From assembly GCA_903928275.1 (NCBI GenBank), contig CAIYQJ010000247.1, forward strand, positions 1 to 22,061: a stretch of DNA of 22,061 nucleotides, in the 5' to 3' direction. Within the stretch, counting starts at the first letter, position 1, and every line of letters starts with the position of its first letter. The notes below the pieces were generated by a model that did no database searches, had not been told where the DNA came from, and saw only the letters and a list, made by a program, of their open reading frames with translations. Positions 14,217 to 21,901 of this stretch are shown here, piece by piece. This DNA is from an uncultured Chloroflexota bacterium (GTDB lineage: Bacteria > Chloroflexota > Limnocylindria > Limnocylindrales > CSP1-4). Both the position numbers and the translations under genes were made by a program.

Positions 14217-15231
14217 CGTTCGCGCGGGGCAGGCGCGGGGCGGGGTCGTCGGGCAGGTCCTCGGGACGATCGGCCGCTCGCGGGAGCTCACGCTCGTCGC
14301 GCTCATGATCGTGCTCGCGCTCGCCGTGACCACCCAGGCGCCCCAGTTCCTCTCCGAGTCGAACCTGACACAGGTCACGACGCTCGCCGCGATCATCGCG
14401 ATCGCGTCCGTCGGCGAGGCCCTCGTGATCATCACGAAGAACGTCGACCTCTCGGTCGAGTCGATGGTCGGACTGGTCGCCTTCGTCGTCGCCGACATCC
14501 TCCGCCAGCACATGCTGCCCATGCCGGCGGCGTGGGTCGCGGGGGCGCTCATCGGACTCGCCCTCGGGATGGTGAACGGCACGATCATCGGGTTCTTCCG
14601 GGTCCCGTCCATCGTCGCAACGCTCGGCACGCTGAGCATCTTCCGCGGTCTCGTCTTCTTCATCGCGGGCGGCAAGCAGATGGACCTTGCCGACCTGCCG
14701 CCCGGGTACTCGGACCCGGCGAGCCAGACGGTGCTGGGGATCCCGATGTTCGTCATCGTCGGATTCGTGGTCGTGGTGATCGTGGCGACCGTCATGCGCT
14801 ACACGCGCTTCGGTCGACGCACCTACGCGGTGGGGAGCAACGTCGAGGCTGCCACGATCCTCGGCGTCCGGTCCCGGCTGCACGTCTTCGCCGCCCTCTC
14901 GATCTGCGGCCTGCTCGCCGGGGTAGCCGGGGTGCTCTGGGGCATGGAGTTCGGGACCATCTACGCGACGTCCGCGTCCGGGATCTCGCTCCAGATCATC
15001 GCGGGCGCCGTCGTGGGTGGCGTGTCGATCGCCGGCGGCACCGGGACGGTCGTCGGGGCCGCCCTCGGCGCCCTCTTCCTCGCGCTCGTGAACAACGCCC
15101 TCCTCGTCCTGCTCCTGCCACAGGAGCTCCTGCAGGCGGTCTACGGCCTCGTCATCCTCGTCGCCGTCAGCGCGGACGCCGTCATCCAGCGGCGACAGCA
15201 GCGCCGGGCCACACGTGAGTACTCGCTGTGA
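14206..15231 (+). CDS. rhaP: Rhamnose-type ABC importer permease 1
   Basis: A 341-residue polytopic inner-membrane protein of the RbsC type (BPD_transp_2). It carries the hallmark KNVDLSVESMVGL after the second membrane segment, followed by hydrophobic helices throughout and the conserved GAVVGGVSIAGGTGTVVGA near the C terminus. ATG 14206 is chosen over an upstream in-frame ATG because GGAGGT lies 8 bases before it; it overlaps the ATPase gene by 11 bp. It likely pairs with the next gene's product to form the channel. The C-terminal tail is basic (QRRQQRRATR), consistent with a cytoplasmic end. Confidence 0.9.
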   Translation: MAVDVRAGQARGGVVGQVLGTIGRSRELTLVALMIVLALAVTTQAPQFLSESNLTQVTTLAAIIAIASVGEALVIITKNVDLSVESMVGLVAFVVADILRQHMLPMPAAWVAGALIGLALGMVNGTIIGFFRVPSIVATLGTLSIFRGLVFFIAGGKQMDLADLPPGYSDPASQTVLGIPMFVIVGFVVVVIVATVMRYTRFGRRTYAVGSNVEAATILGVRSRLHVFAALSICGLLAGVAGVLWGMEFGTIYATSASGISLQIIAGAVVGGVSIAGGTGTVVGAALGALFLALVNNALLVLLLPQELLQAVYGLVILVAVSADAVIQRRQQRRATREYSL

Positions 15232-16322
15232 GCGCGCAGGGGCTCCCGGGCGCCGCGCCGACGATCGACCAGGACGGGCCGGCCACGTCCCGGATCGGCG
15301 TGGGACGCCGTCTTGCCGGCCTGATGCGCTGGGAGGTGCTCCTCCTCGGGATCCTCGTCGCCCTCATCCTCGTGGGCACGTCGCTCTCGAAGGTCTTCCT
15401 CTCCGGCGCCAACTTCGCCAACCTCACGAGCGCCATCGGCGAGGTCGCGATCATGGCCCTGCCGATGACGCTGATCATCATCACCGGCGAGATCGACCTG
15501 TCCGTCGAGTCGATGGCCGGCCTGGCCGGCGCCGTCCTCGGCTGGCTGTGGGCGGCCGGCGTGCCGCTCCAGATCGGCATCCCGATGGTCCTGTGCGTCG
15601 GGATCATGGGCGGCCTCCTCAACGGCCTCCTCGTCTCTCGGGCTGCCCTCCCGTCGCTCGTCGTCACCCTCGGCACCCTCGCACTGTTCCGTGGGCTCGC
15701 GAACGTGGTGCTCGGCCCGCGGGCCATCAGCGACTTCCCCTCGTGGTTCACGGGGTTCGGCTTCGGGAACGTCCCGGGCACGAGCATCCCCTGGACGCTC
15801 GCGGTCTTCGCGGTCCTCGCCATCGTGTTCGTGGCCGTCACGCACCGGACGTGGCTCGGCCGCTGGGTCTTCGCGACCGGCAAGAACAAGGACGCCTCCC
15901 GGTACTCGGGCATCCGGGTGGATCGCGTGAAGCTCGTGCTCTTCGCCATCTCCGGCCTGATCGCCGCCCTTGCCGGTGTCCTCCTCGCGGCCCGATTCTC
16001 CAGCGCCCGGGCCGATAATGGCACGGGGCTCACGCTCACCGTCGTGACGATCGTCGTCCTCGGCGGCGTCGACATCAACGGCGGCAAGGGGACGATCATC
16101 GGGGTCATCCTCGCTGCGGCCGTCCTCGCGGTGCTGCAGAGCGCACTGCGCCTCTCGGGGATCTCGAGCGAGTACCAGGGAGTGGCCGTCGGGCTGCTCC
16201 TCATCGTCTCGGTGATCGCCCCTCAGATCGCTCGCCAGACCCGGACCCTCCTGGTCCGGGCAGCAATGGGCCGGCACTCGCCGGCAGGGCCGAACGCGCC
16301 TGGCGAGGTCGTCGGCCGATAG
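15228..16322 (+). CDS. rhaQ: Rhamnose-type ABC importer permease 2
   Basis: A 364-residue RbsC-type permease, paralogous to the gene before it. The motif GEIDLSVESMAGL and the C-terminal VVLGGVDINGGKGTIIG block are present. An N-terminal cytoplasmic stretch of about 40 residues precedes the first membrane helix. It starts at GTG 15228, overlapping the stop of permease 1 (GTGA), and so is translationally coupled. Two different permeases with one double ATPase is the RhaSTPQ arrangement known from rhizobial rhamnose importers, which supports the sugar assignment. Confidence 0.9.
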   Translation: MSAQGLPGAAPTIDQDGPATSRIGVGRRLAGLMRWEVLLLGILVALILVGTSLSKVFLSGANFANLTSAIGEVAIMALPMTLIIITGEIDLSVESMAGLAGAVLGWLWAAGVPLQIGIPMVLCVGIMGGLLNGLLVSRAALPSLVVTLGTLALFRGLANVVLGPRAISDFPSWFTGFGFGNVPGTSIPWTLAVFAVLAIVFVAVTHRTWLGRWVFATGKNKDASRYSGIRVDRVKLVLFAISGLIAALAGVLLAARFSSARADNGTGLTLTVVTIVVLGGVDINGGKGTIIGVILAAAVLAVLQSALRLSGISSEYQGVAVGLLLIVSVIAPQIARQTRTLLVRAAMGRHSPAGPNAPGEVVGR

Positions 16323-16339
16323 TGAGGAGGTCAGTCTCG

Positions 16340-17488
16340 ATGGTCCATCGTCCAGTCAGGATCGTCGCGGGGCTCGCGGCCCTGGTGCTCGCCGTCGCGG
16401 CGTGCAGCTCGTCGGCGACCACGGCGCCCACCGCCGCGCCGGTCACGGCCGCTCCGGTCACCGCGGCACCCGTGACCGCGGCTCCGGCCACGGCCGCTCC
16501 GGTCACCGCGGCACCCGTGACCGCGGCTCCGGCCACGGCCGCTCCGGCCGCGATGAACGCGACCATGATCCCCAAGCAGATCAACAACCCGTACTTCGAT
16601 GTCGCCTACAAGGGCGCCCAGAAGGCCGCCACGGACCTCGGCGGCACCGTCACCCAGGTCGGACCGAGCGCGGCCGACGCCACCCAGCAGGTCCCGTTCA
16701 TCCAGACGGCGACCACGCAGGGCGCGTCCGCGATCATCATCTCGGCCGACGACGCCACGGCCGTCGCTCCGGCGCTCCAGGCGGCGATGGGAGCGGGCAT
16801 CAAGGTCGTCGGCTATGACTCCAGCCCCGCCGTCGGCGCGTACAACGTCTTCGTCAACCAGGCCGACACCGCCGGCATCGGCAAGGGCCTCGTCCAGATG
16901 GCGTGCGACCTTGCCCCCAGCTGCACCGGTGAGATCGCGGTCCTCTCCGCCTCGCAGACGGCGACGAACCAGAACGCCTGGATCGCCGCGATGCAGGAGA
17001 CGATGAAGGACCCGAAGTACAAGGGCCTCGTCTGGGACGGCGTCGTCTATGGCAATGACGACCCGCAGGTCAGCACGCAGCAGGCGCAGGCGCTGCTCCA
17101 GGCGCACCCGAACCTCAAGGTCATCGTCGCCCCGACGACCGTCGGCATCGTCGCCGCGGCGCAGGTCGTCAAGCAGGCTGGGAAGACCGGCAAGGTCTTC
17201 GTGACCGGCCTCGGGACACCCAAGGGCATGGCGGAATACGTCAAGGGCGGCCAGGCCCCCGAGTTCGCTCTCTGGAACGTCACCGACCTCGGCTACCTCG
17301 CGTACGCCGTGGCCCAGGACCTCGTCAACGGCACGATCACGGGCAAGGAAGGCGAGACCTTCACCGTGAAGGGCCTCAACAACGACCAGCCGTACACGAT
17401 CGGCAAGGACAGCGTCGTCATCCTCGGGCCGCCCTTCGTGTTCAACAAGGACAACATCGACAAGTACGTCGCCGAGTTCGGCTTCTAG
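16340..17488 (+). CDS. rhaS: Rhamnose ABC importer substrate-binding lipoprotein
   Basis: Captures the sugar outside the membrane and delivers it to the permeases. The protein has 382 residues. A signal peptide (1-21) ends in the lipobox VAAC, with C22 as the lipid anchor. A TAAPVTAAP-type linker (about 29-71) precedes a periplasmic-binding type 1 fold (about 73-382) that begins MIPKQINNPYFDVAYKGA. It resembles the rhamnose-binding RhaS family, with the family-like PTTVGIVAAAQ and VTGLGTPKGM. ATG 16340 is chosen over GTG 16322 because GAGGAGG lies 9 bases upstream and the signal peptide then starts MVHRPVRIV. The linker DNA is a 45-bp perfect tandem repeat. A strong hairpin after the stop probably raises its expression over the downstream enzymes. 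Confidence 0.92.
   Translation: MVHRPVRIVAGLAALVLAVAACSSSATTAPTAAPVTAAPVTAAPVTAAPATAAPVTAAPVTAAPATAAPAAMNATMIPKQINNPYFDVAYKGAQKAATDLGGTVTQVGPSAADATQQVPFIQTATTQGASAIIISADDATAVAPALQAAMGAGIKVVGYDSSPAVGAYNVFVNQADTAGIGKGLVQMACDLAPSCTGEIAVLSASQTATNQNAWIAAMQETMKDPKYKGLVWDGVVYGNDDPQVSTQQAQALLQAHPNLKVIVAPTTVGIVAAAQVVKQAGKTGKVFVTGLGTPKGMAEYVKGGQAPEFALWNVTDLGYLAYAVAQDLVNGTITGKEGETFTVKGLNNDQPYTIGKDSVVILGPPFVFNKDNIDKYVAEFGF
16441..16545 (+). repeat. 45-bp tandem repeat inside the lipoprotein linker
   Basis: Bases 16456-16500 and 16501-16545 are identical 45-mers, each coding one 15-residue Val/Thr/Ala/Pro block. A 15-base partial copy (16441-16455) precedes them. Each unit contains an inverted repeat CGGTCAC/GTGACCG. 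It is in frame, so copy-number change would only alter linker length. Confidence 0.9.
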
Positions 17489-17499
17489 CCACTCGAACC

Positions 17500-17534
17500 G
17501 CATCCGGCCTCGGCGACGCGCCGAGGCCGGATGC
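17500..17534 (+). terminator. Strong hairpin between rhaS and rhaM
   Basis: A perfect 16-bp inverted repeat, GCATCCGGCCTCGGCG (17500-17515) and CGCCGAGGCCGGATGC (17519-17534), with a 3-base loop. It starts 11 bases after the lipoprotein stop and ends 16 bases before the rhaM ATG. There is no T-run. It is either a partial terminator or a 3'-end stabiliser that sets a high binding-protein to enzyme ratio, a common arrangement in ABC operons. Confidence 0.75.
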
Positions 17535-17550
17535 GTCTCAGGAGGAGCCG

Positions 17551-17865
17551 ATGGAGCGCATCGCCTTCGCGATGAGGCTGCTTCCAGGGACCGCCGACGA
17601 GTACCGCCGACGTCACGCGGCCGTCTGGCCCGGGATGCTCGACGCGCTGCGGGCTGCCGGCTGTCACGACTACTCGATCTTCCAGCGCGACGACGACCTG
17701 TTCGGGGTGTTCAAGGTCGATGACTTCGACCGCTTCCGCGCCCTGATGGATGCGTCCGAGGTCAACGCGCGGTGGCAGGCCGAGATGGCGGGGCTCATCG
17801 ACCCGTGCACGGATCCGGCCACCGGCTTCCACCGCCGGCTCGTCGAGGTGTTCCGCCTTGACTGA
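17551..17865 (+). CDS. rhaM: L-rhamnose mutarotase
   Basis: Interconverts alpha- and beta-L-rhamnopyranose so that the isomerase gets its preferred anomer. The protein has 104 residues, the normal family length. Family landmarks are present: AFAMRLLPG at the N terminus, Y18 and H22 in EYRRRHAAVWPG, W26, and the C-terminal VEVFRLD. The ribosome site AGGAGGAG precedes ATG 17551. It is first gene after the rhaS hairpin and overlaps the kinase gene by 8 bp. It is the strongest single indicator that the pathway here is for L-rhamnose. Confidence 0.93.
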   Translation: MERIAFAMRLLPGTADEYRRRHAAVWPGMLDALRAAGCHDYSIFQRDDDLFGVFKVDDFDRFRALMDASEVNARWQAEMAGLIDPCTDPATGFHRRLVEVFRLD

Positions 17866-19354
17866 CGCCCGACTGCGGATCGCGGCCGTCGATCTCGGGG
17901 CCGAGACCGGCCGCGTCCTCGTCGGCGGCTTCGACGGGACCCGCTTGACGATCGACGAGGCACACCGGTTCCCGAACCTACCCGTGTCCCTCGGCGGGAC
18001 GCTCTACTGGGACTTCCTGCGCCTCTTCGGCGACGTGGTCCAGGGACTCCGTCGCGCCGGGGCCGCGGGGGCCGTCGACTCGGTCGGCGTCGACACGTGG
18101 GGCGTCGACTTCGGGCTTCTCGACGCACGCGGCAATCTCGTCGCCAACCCGGTCCACTACCGGGATCCCCGCACCGACGGGATCGAGGAAGGGGCCCTCG
18201 CCGTCGTCCCGCGGTCCGAGATCTATGGCGTCACGGGCATCCAGTTCATGCGCATCAACACGCTCTACCAGCTCATGGCGCTGGCGCGGGCGGACGACCC
18301 GTCTCTTCGCGCCGCGCAGCGCCTCCTGCTCGTCCCGGACCTGTTCGGCTACTTCCTGTCCGGGGCCGCGGTCGGCGAGTACACGAACGCGTCCACGACG
18401 CAGTGTCTGGACGCCCGGTCACGGGACTGGGCCCGGCCGATGCTCCAGCGCCTCGCGATCCCCACGGACCTGCTCCCCGAGATCGTCGACGCCGGCACCG
18501 TGCTCGGGGGGCTCCGCCCGGAGTTCGCCGACGCGCCGGGCCTCGCGGGAACCCGCGTGATCGCCCCGGCGACCCATGACACGGCGTCGGCTGTCGTGGG
18601 GACGCCGCTCCTCACGCCGGATGCCGCGTTCCTGAGCAGCGGCACCTGGTCGCTCATCGGCGTCGAGATCGCCGCTCCCGTCCTGTCCGAACGCGCGCTC
18701 GCCGCCAACCTGACCAACGAGGGCGGGGCCGCCGGGACGATCCGCCTGCTGAAGAACGTGGCCGGGCTGTGGCTCCTCCAGGAGAGCAGGCGGGCGATCT
18801 GGCCGCGCGGCGATGCGCCGAGCTACGACGCGCTCGCCGGCCTGGCCGAGGCAGCCCCTGCCTTCACCGCCTTCATCGACCCGGACGACGACCGCTTCTC
18901 GCGCCCCGGCGACCTGCCGTCCCGGATCCGGGCCTACTGCGCGGAGACCGGGCAGGTGGTCCCGACCGAGACGGGGACCCTCGTGCGGGTGATCCTCGAG
19001 AGCCTTGCGCTGCGCTACGCCGAGGCCATCGACCAGATCGCATCGGCATCGGGACGAGCGATCGGCCGCCTGCACGTCGTCGGAGGCGGCGCGAACAACC
19101 GACTCCTCTGCCACCTGACGGCCTGCGCGACGGGCCTGCCCGTGACCGCCGGACCGGTCGAGGCGACCGCGGCGGGGAATCTCGCGGTCCAGGCGATCGT
19201 CGCCGGCGAGCTCGCGTCCATCAGCGAGGCCCGCCAGCTCGTCGCGCAGTCGTTCCGGCTCACGCACTACGAACCCTCGGGAGACTGGGCGGAGGCGAGG
19301 GCGCGGTTCGCGGCGCTCGCGCATCGCGCGCCCACGTCCCCACCCGAGCCCTGA
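17858..19354 (+). CDS. rhaB: L-rhamnulokinase
   Basis: FGGY-family kinase, ATP + L-rhamnulose to L-rhamnulose 1-phosphate. The protein has 498 residues, close to the E. coli enzyme. The N-terminal phosphate-binding segment AAVDLGAETGRV (9-20) and VDTWGVDFGLL are present, as are SSGTWSLIGVE, the RhaB-typical RLLKNVAGLWLLQE, and the C-terminal HVVGGGANNRLLCHLTA and GPVEATAAGNLAVQA. The start is TTG 17858: it follows GAGGTG at 7 bases and places the first beta-strand correctly, and no ATG is available in frame. It overlaps rhaM by 8 bp and is followed 16 bp later by the isomerase. Confidence 0.93.
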   Translation: MTDARLRIAAVDLGAETGRVLVGGFDGTRLTIDEAHRFPNLPVSLGGTLYWDFLRLFGDVVQGLRRAGAAGAVDSVGVDTWGVDFGLLDARGNLVANPVHYRDPRTDGIEEGALAVVPRSEIYGVTGIQFMRINTLYQLMALARADDPSLRAAQRLLLVPDLFGYFLSGAAVGEYTNASTTQCLDARSRDWARPMLQRLAIPTDLLPEIVDAGTVLGGLRPEFADAPGLAGTRVIAPATHDTASAVVGTPLLTPDAAFLSSGTWSLIGVEIAAPVLSERALAANLTNEGGAAGTIRLLKNVAGLWLLQESRRAIWPRGDAPSYDALAGLAEAAPAFTAFIDPDDDRFSRPGDLPSRIRAYCAETGQVVPTETGTLVRVILESLALRYAEAIDQIASASGRAIGRLHVVGGGANNRLLCHLTACATGLPVTAGPVEATAAGNLAVQAIVAGELASISEARQLVAQSFRLTHYEPSGDWAEARARFAALAHRAPTSPPEP

Positions 19355-19370
19355 ACCGGAGGAGATCGCC

Positions 19371-20591
19371 GTGGCCACCATCGCTGCAGTCGCCCGCCCC
19401 ACGTCCGCCCTCGCGATCGAGCGCATCGAGTGGGCCGTCACCGGCCTCCGCATCGAGATCCCCTCGTGGGGCTTCGTGAACACGGGCACCCGCTTCCGTG
19501 TCTTCCCGCAGCCCGGTGTCCCGCGGACGGTCTTCGAGAAGGTCGACGACGCGGCGACGGTGAACCGGTACACGGGCGTGGCGGACGCGGTCTCGCTGCA
19601 CATCCCCTGGGACGCGGTCGACGACTACGCCGAGCTCCGCGCCTACGTGGCCGAGCGCGGCCTCCGCATCGGCGGGATCAACAGCAACACCTTCCAGGAC
19701 GCGGACTACATGCTCGGGTCGCTGTGCAATCCCGACCCGGCCGTCCGGGCGAAGGCGGTCGAGGCGATCGTCGGGTGCTGCGAGATCGCGGCCGCCACGG
19801 GCGCGAACGCGGTGAAGGTCTGGCTCGGCGACGGGACGAACTACCCGGGGCAGGACGACCTGCGCTGGCGCCACCGACGACTCGTCGCCGGCCTGGGCGA
19901 GGCGTACGGCCATCTGCCGGAGGGTGTCCGCCTCTATCTCGAGTACAAGCTCTATGAGCCCGCGCTCTACTCGACCGACGTCCAGGACTGGGGCCAGTCG
20001 CTCAACGTGTGCCGGACGGTCGGTGATCGGGCAGGCGTCTGCGTCGATACCGGCCACCACGCGATGGGCGTGAACATCGAGCAGATCGTCGCGCTCCTCC
20101 TCGCGGAGGGTCGTCTGGCGAGCTTCGACCTCAACGACAAGAAGTACGGTGACGACGACCTCATGGTCGGCTCCATCGATCCGTACCAGCTCTTCCGGAT
20201 CGCGCACGAGCTCGTGAACGCGATGCGCGACGAGGCCGACCCGGTCGCCCAGCGCTGCGCGAACGAGGTCGTCTACATGCTCGACCAGTGCCACAACATC
20301 GAGCCGAAGCTCCCCGCCATGATCCGCTCGGTCATGAACCTCCAGGAGACGATCGCGAAGGCGCTCCTGGTCGATCGCGAGGCGCTCCTCGCCGCCCAGG
20401 CCGCGGGCGACGTCCTCGAGGCGAACCAGCAGCTCGCGGGCGCGTTCTCGACCGACGTCCGGCCGTTGCTCGCCGAGCTCCGGGTCGCGCACGGCCTCCC
20501 CGCGGACCCGTACCGCGCGTACCTCGAATCGGGCGAGGCCCAGGAGCGCGCCGTGGCACGGGCGGGCGGCACGGCGGCGGGCTGGGGTTGA
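19371..20591 (+). CDS. rhaI: L-rhamnose isomerase (Pseudomonas stutzeri / RhaI type)
   Basis: Metal-dependent isomerisation of L-rhamnose to L-rhamnulose. The protein has 406 residues. It belongs to the RhaI group, with broad aldose-ketose activity in studied members, not to E. coli RhaA. Metal-site segments are LYLEYKLYEPALY (E191), VCVDTGHHAMG (D226, H229) and SFDLNDKKYGDDDL (D253 and following acidic residues). The N-terminal IEIPSWGFVNTGTRF and INSNTFQD blocks are family-typical. It starts at GTG 19371 after GGAGGAG. It lies between the kinase and the aldolase, in operon order. Confidence 0.93.
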   Translation: MATIAAVARPTSALAIERIEWAVTGLRIEIPSWGFVNTGTRFRVFPQPGVPRTVFEKVDDAATVNRYTGVADAVSLHIPWDAVDDYAELRAYVAERGLRIGGINSNTFQDADYMLGSLCNPDPAVRAKAVEAIVGCCEIAAATGANAVKVWLGDGTNYPGQDDLRWRHRRLVAGLGEAYGHLPEGVRLYLEYKLYEPALYSTDVQDWGQSLNVCRTVGDRAGVCVDTGHHAMGVNIEQIVALLLAEGRLASFDLNDKKYGDDDLMVGSIDPYQLFRIAHELVNAMRDEADPVAQRCANEVVYMLDQCHNIEPKLPAMIRSVMNLQETIAKALLVDREALLAAQAAGDVLEANQQLAGAFSTDVRPLLAELRVAHGLPADPYRAYLESGEAQERAVARAGGTAAGWG

Positions 20592-20678
20592 TCCGCCCGG
20601 ACCGACGCCACGGCATCACTCCCCCGGGTCGGCGCCGCGCAGGCGACCAGACCAGACGAGACACGTACGAGGTTGACC

Positions 20679-21503
20679 ATGAGCATCCCCGAGCCGTATC
20701 CCGAGCTCGATGAGCTCCTCGCGTCGATCGGCGAGGGGGGTCGGCGGATGGCGGAGATCGAGGCCGGCGAGGGGGCGGCCGGCAACATCTCGATCTACGT
20801 CGGATGGCCGATCGACTTCGGTCGTCGATTCCCTCTCAGCGAGCCCCTGACCCTTCCCGTGGCGGCACCGGCCCTGGCCGGCGGCGTCGTCGTCGTCACC
20901 GGATCGGGGCGCCGACTGCGCGACATCCGCGCCGATCCGGAGTCCGCTCTCGCCGTCGTCTCGATCGCGGCGGGCGGGCGCTCCGGGACGCTGCACACGT
21001 CATCCCGGCGCCTGTTCGAGCGCGTCACGAGCGAATGGAACTCGCACCTGGCGGTCCACGACGACCTCGTGGGCCGGACGGGGACGAACTTCCACGCGGT
21101 CATCCATGCCCAGCCTCGCCATCTCACCTACCTGAGCCACGTGCCGGCGTACGGGGACGAGGCGTACTTCAACCGACGGCTGCTCCGATGGGAGCCCGAG
21201 ACGATCCTCAACCTGCCGAGCGGGATCGGCGTGCTGCCCTTCGAGGTGCCGAGCTCCGACGCGCTCATGGCCGCCACGGCCGCCAGCATGCGCGCCCATC
21301 GGGTCGTCGTCTGGAGCAAGCACGGGGTGGTGGCACGCTCGGATCGCTCGGTCACGAGGGCGGCGGACCGCATCGAGTACGCGGAGACGGCCGCCGTGTA
21401 CGAGTACATGGACATCGTGGCCGGCGGCCGCGCCGAGCGCCTGACCGACGACGAGATGCGCGCGGTCGCGCGCGCCTTCGACGTCGTCACCGAACGGATC
21501 TGA
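20679..21503 (+). CDS. rhaD: Rhamnulose-1-phosphate aldolase-like class II aldolase
   Basis: Expected to cleave L-rhamnulose 1-phosphate to DHAP and L-lactaldehyde. The protein has 274 residues, the same length as E. coli RhaD, and aligns in order: GNIS (35-38), VVVTGSGRRLRDI (71-83), E119 in TSEW (catalytic Glu117 in E. coli), SGIGVLPFEVPSSD, and H215 in WSKHGV (third zinc His). The first zinc histidine is H143, but the second position of the HxH pair is Q145 (VIHAQPRHL); H148 is nearby. ATG 20679 follows GAGG at 6 bases. It is the last gene of the rhamnose operon, 87 bp after rhaI, and no promoter or hairpin is clear in that gap. It is a second aldolase beside the fusion protein at 6690. 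Confidence 0.87.
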   Translation: MSIPEPYPELDELLASIGEGGRRMAEIEAGEGAAGNISIYVGWPIDFGRRFPLSEPLTLPVAAPALAGGVVVVTGSGRRLRDIRADPESALAVVSIAAGGRSGTLHTSSRRLFERVTSEWNSHLAVHDDLVGRTGTNFHAVIHAQPRHLTYLSHVPAYGDEAYFNRRLLRWEPETILNLPSGIGVLPFEVPSSDALMAATAASMRAHRVVVWSKHGVVARSDRSVTRAADRIEYAETAAVYEYMDIVAGGRAERLTDDEMRAVARAFDVVTERI

Positions 21504-21520
21504 TCTGCAGCGACCGGTCG

Positions 21521-21547
21521 CGACGTCATCTCGTCTGGCCGACGTCA
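21521..21547. repeat. Paired 8-bp direct repeat CGACGTCA downstream of rhaD
   Basis: CGACGTCA at 21521-21528 and again at 21540-21547, offset 19 bp; each holds the palindrome GACGTC. The 12-bp palindrome GCGACCGGTCGC (21510-21521) adjoins, but has no loop and makes a poor terminator. Possible protein-binding sites; low certainty. Confidence 0.3.
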
Positions 21548-21564
21548 CGGGATCGGCCTACGAC

Positions 21565-21612
21565 GCCGTCGCCGGCCGATGCTGTCGCCGGCCGATGCTG
21601 TCGCCGGCCGAT
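21565..21612 (+). repeat. Three tandem 16-bp iterated units upstream of ino1
   Basis: Unit GCTGTCGCCGGCCGAT occurs at 21581-21596 and 21597-21612 exactly, and at 21565-21580 with one change (GCC for GCT). The array ends 2 bases before the -35 box TTGACA. An iterated, phased array next to a promoter suggests cooperative protein binding. Confidence 0.85.
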
Positions 21613-21614
21613 GC

Positions 21615-21643
21615 TTGACACTGCCCGATCGGGAAATTAGCAT
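21615..21643 (+). promoter_or_regulatory. Predicted ino1 promoter
   Basis: Consensus -35 TTGACA (21615-21620), a 17-base spacer and -10 TAGCAT (21638-21643). The spacer contains the perfect 10-bp palindrome CCCGATCGGG (21624-21633). Transcription would start near 21650, giving a leader of about 250 nt before GTG 21902. This is the best sigma70-like promoter in the window. Confidence 0.6.
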
Positions 21644-21671
21644 AAGCGCGACTTTATATAAAGGTTTATGC
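21640..21671. promoter_or_regulatory. Nested AT-rich palindromes at the ino1 transcription start
   Basis: The arms GCATAA (21640-21645) and TTATGC (21666-21671) enclose the perfect 12-bp palindrome CTTTATATAAAG (21652-21663). The block overlaps the predicted -10 and start site and is about two-thirds AT against a roughly 70% GC background. It reads as an operator; its binding protein is unknown. Confidence 0.55.
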
Positions 21672-21801
21672 AGATGTCGCGTCGATGGGGCGACGTCGAT
21701 TCCCCGGACCGAGCCAGGGTGCGCTCGATCGTCGCCTGGCGACCGCCGCGGCACTCGTGAGCGGAGACGCCCCTGGCGGTCCCCCGAGCGGCGGAGCGAG
21801 T

Positions 21802-21845
21802 GCAGCCGCGGAGGGAGCGCAGCCGCGGAGGGAGCGCAGCCGCGG
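21802..21845 (+). repeat. 17-bp tandem repeat in the ino1 leader
   Basis: GCAGCCGCGGAGGGAGC at 21802-21818 and 21819-21835, then a 10-base partial copy to 21845. It lies in the untranslated region between promoter and start codon. The remainder of 21504-21901 shows no gene that I can support. Confidence 0.8.
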
Positions 21846-21901
21846 TCCGAGACCACGCCACGGCGGGACCATGCCCATCCACAGCAGAGGGTGAGACGAT
21901 C

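Noticed and set aside
21565..21612. A CRISPR array
   Set aside because: The 16-bp units are contiguous with no spacers, and no cas gene is present.
21565..21671. A firm call of an iteron replication origin
   Set aside because: No DnaA box and no Rep gene were seen; a complex promoter explains the same signals. Kept only as a speculative finding.
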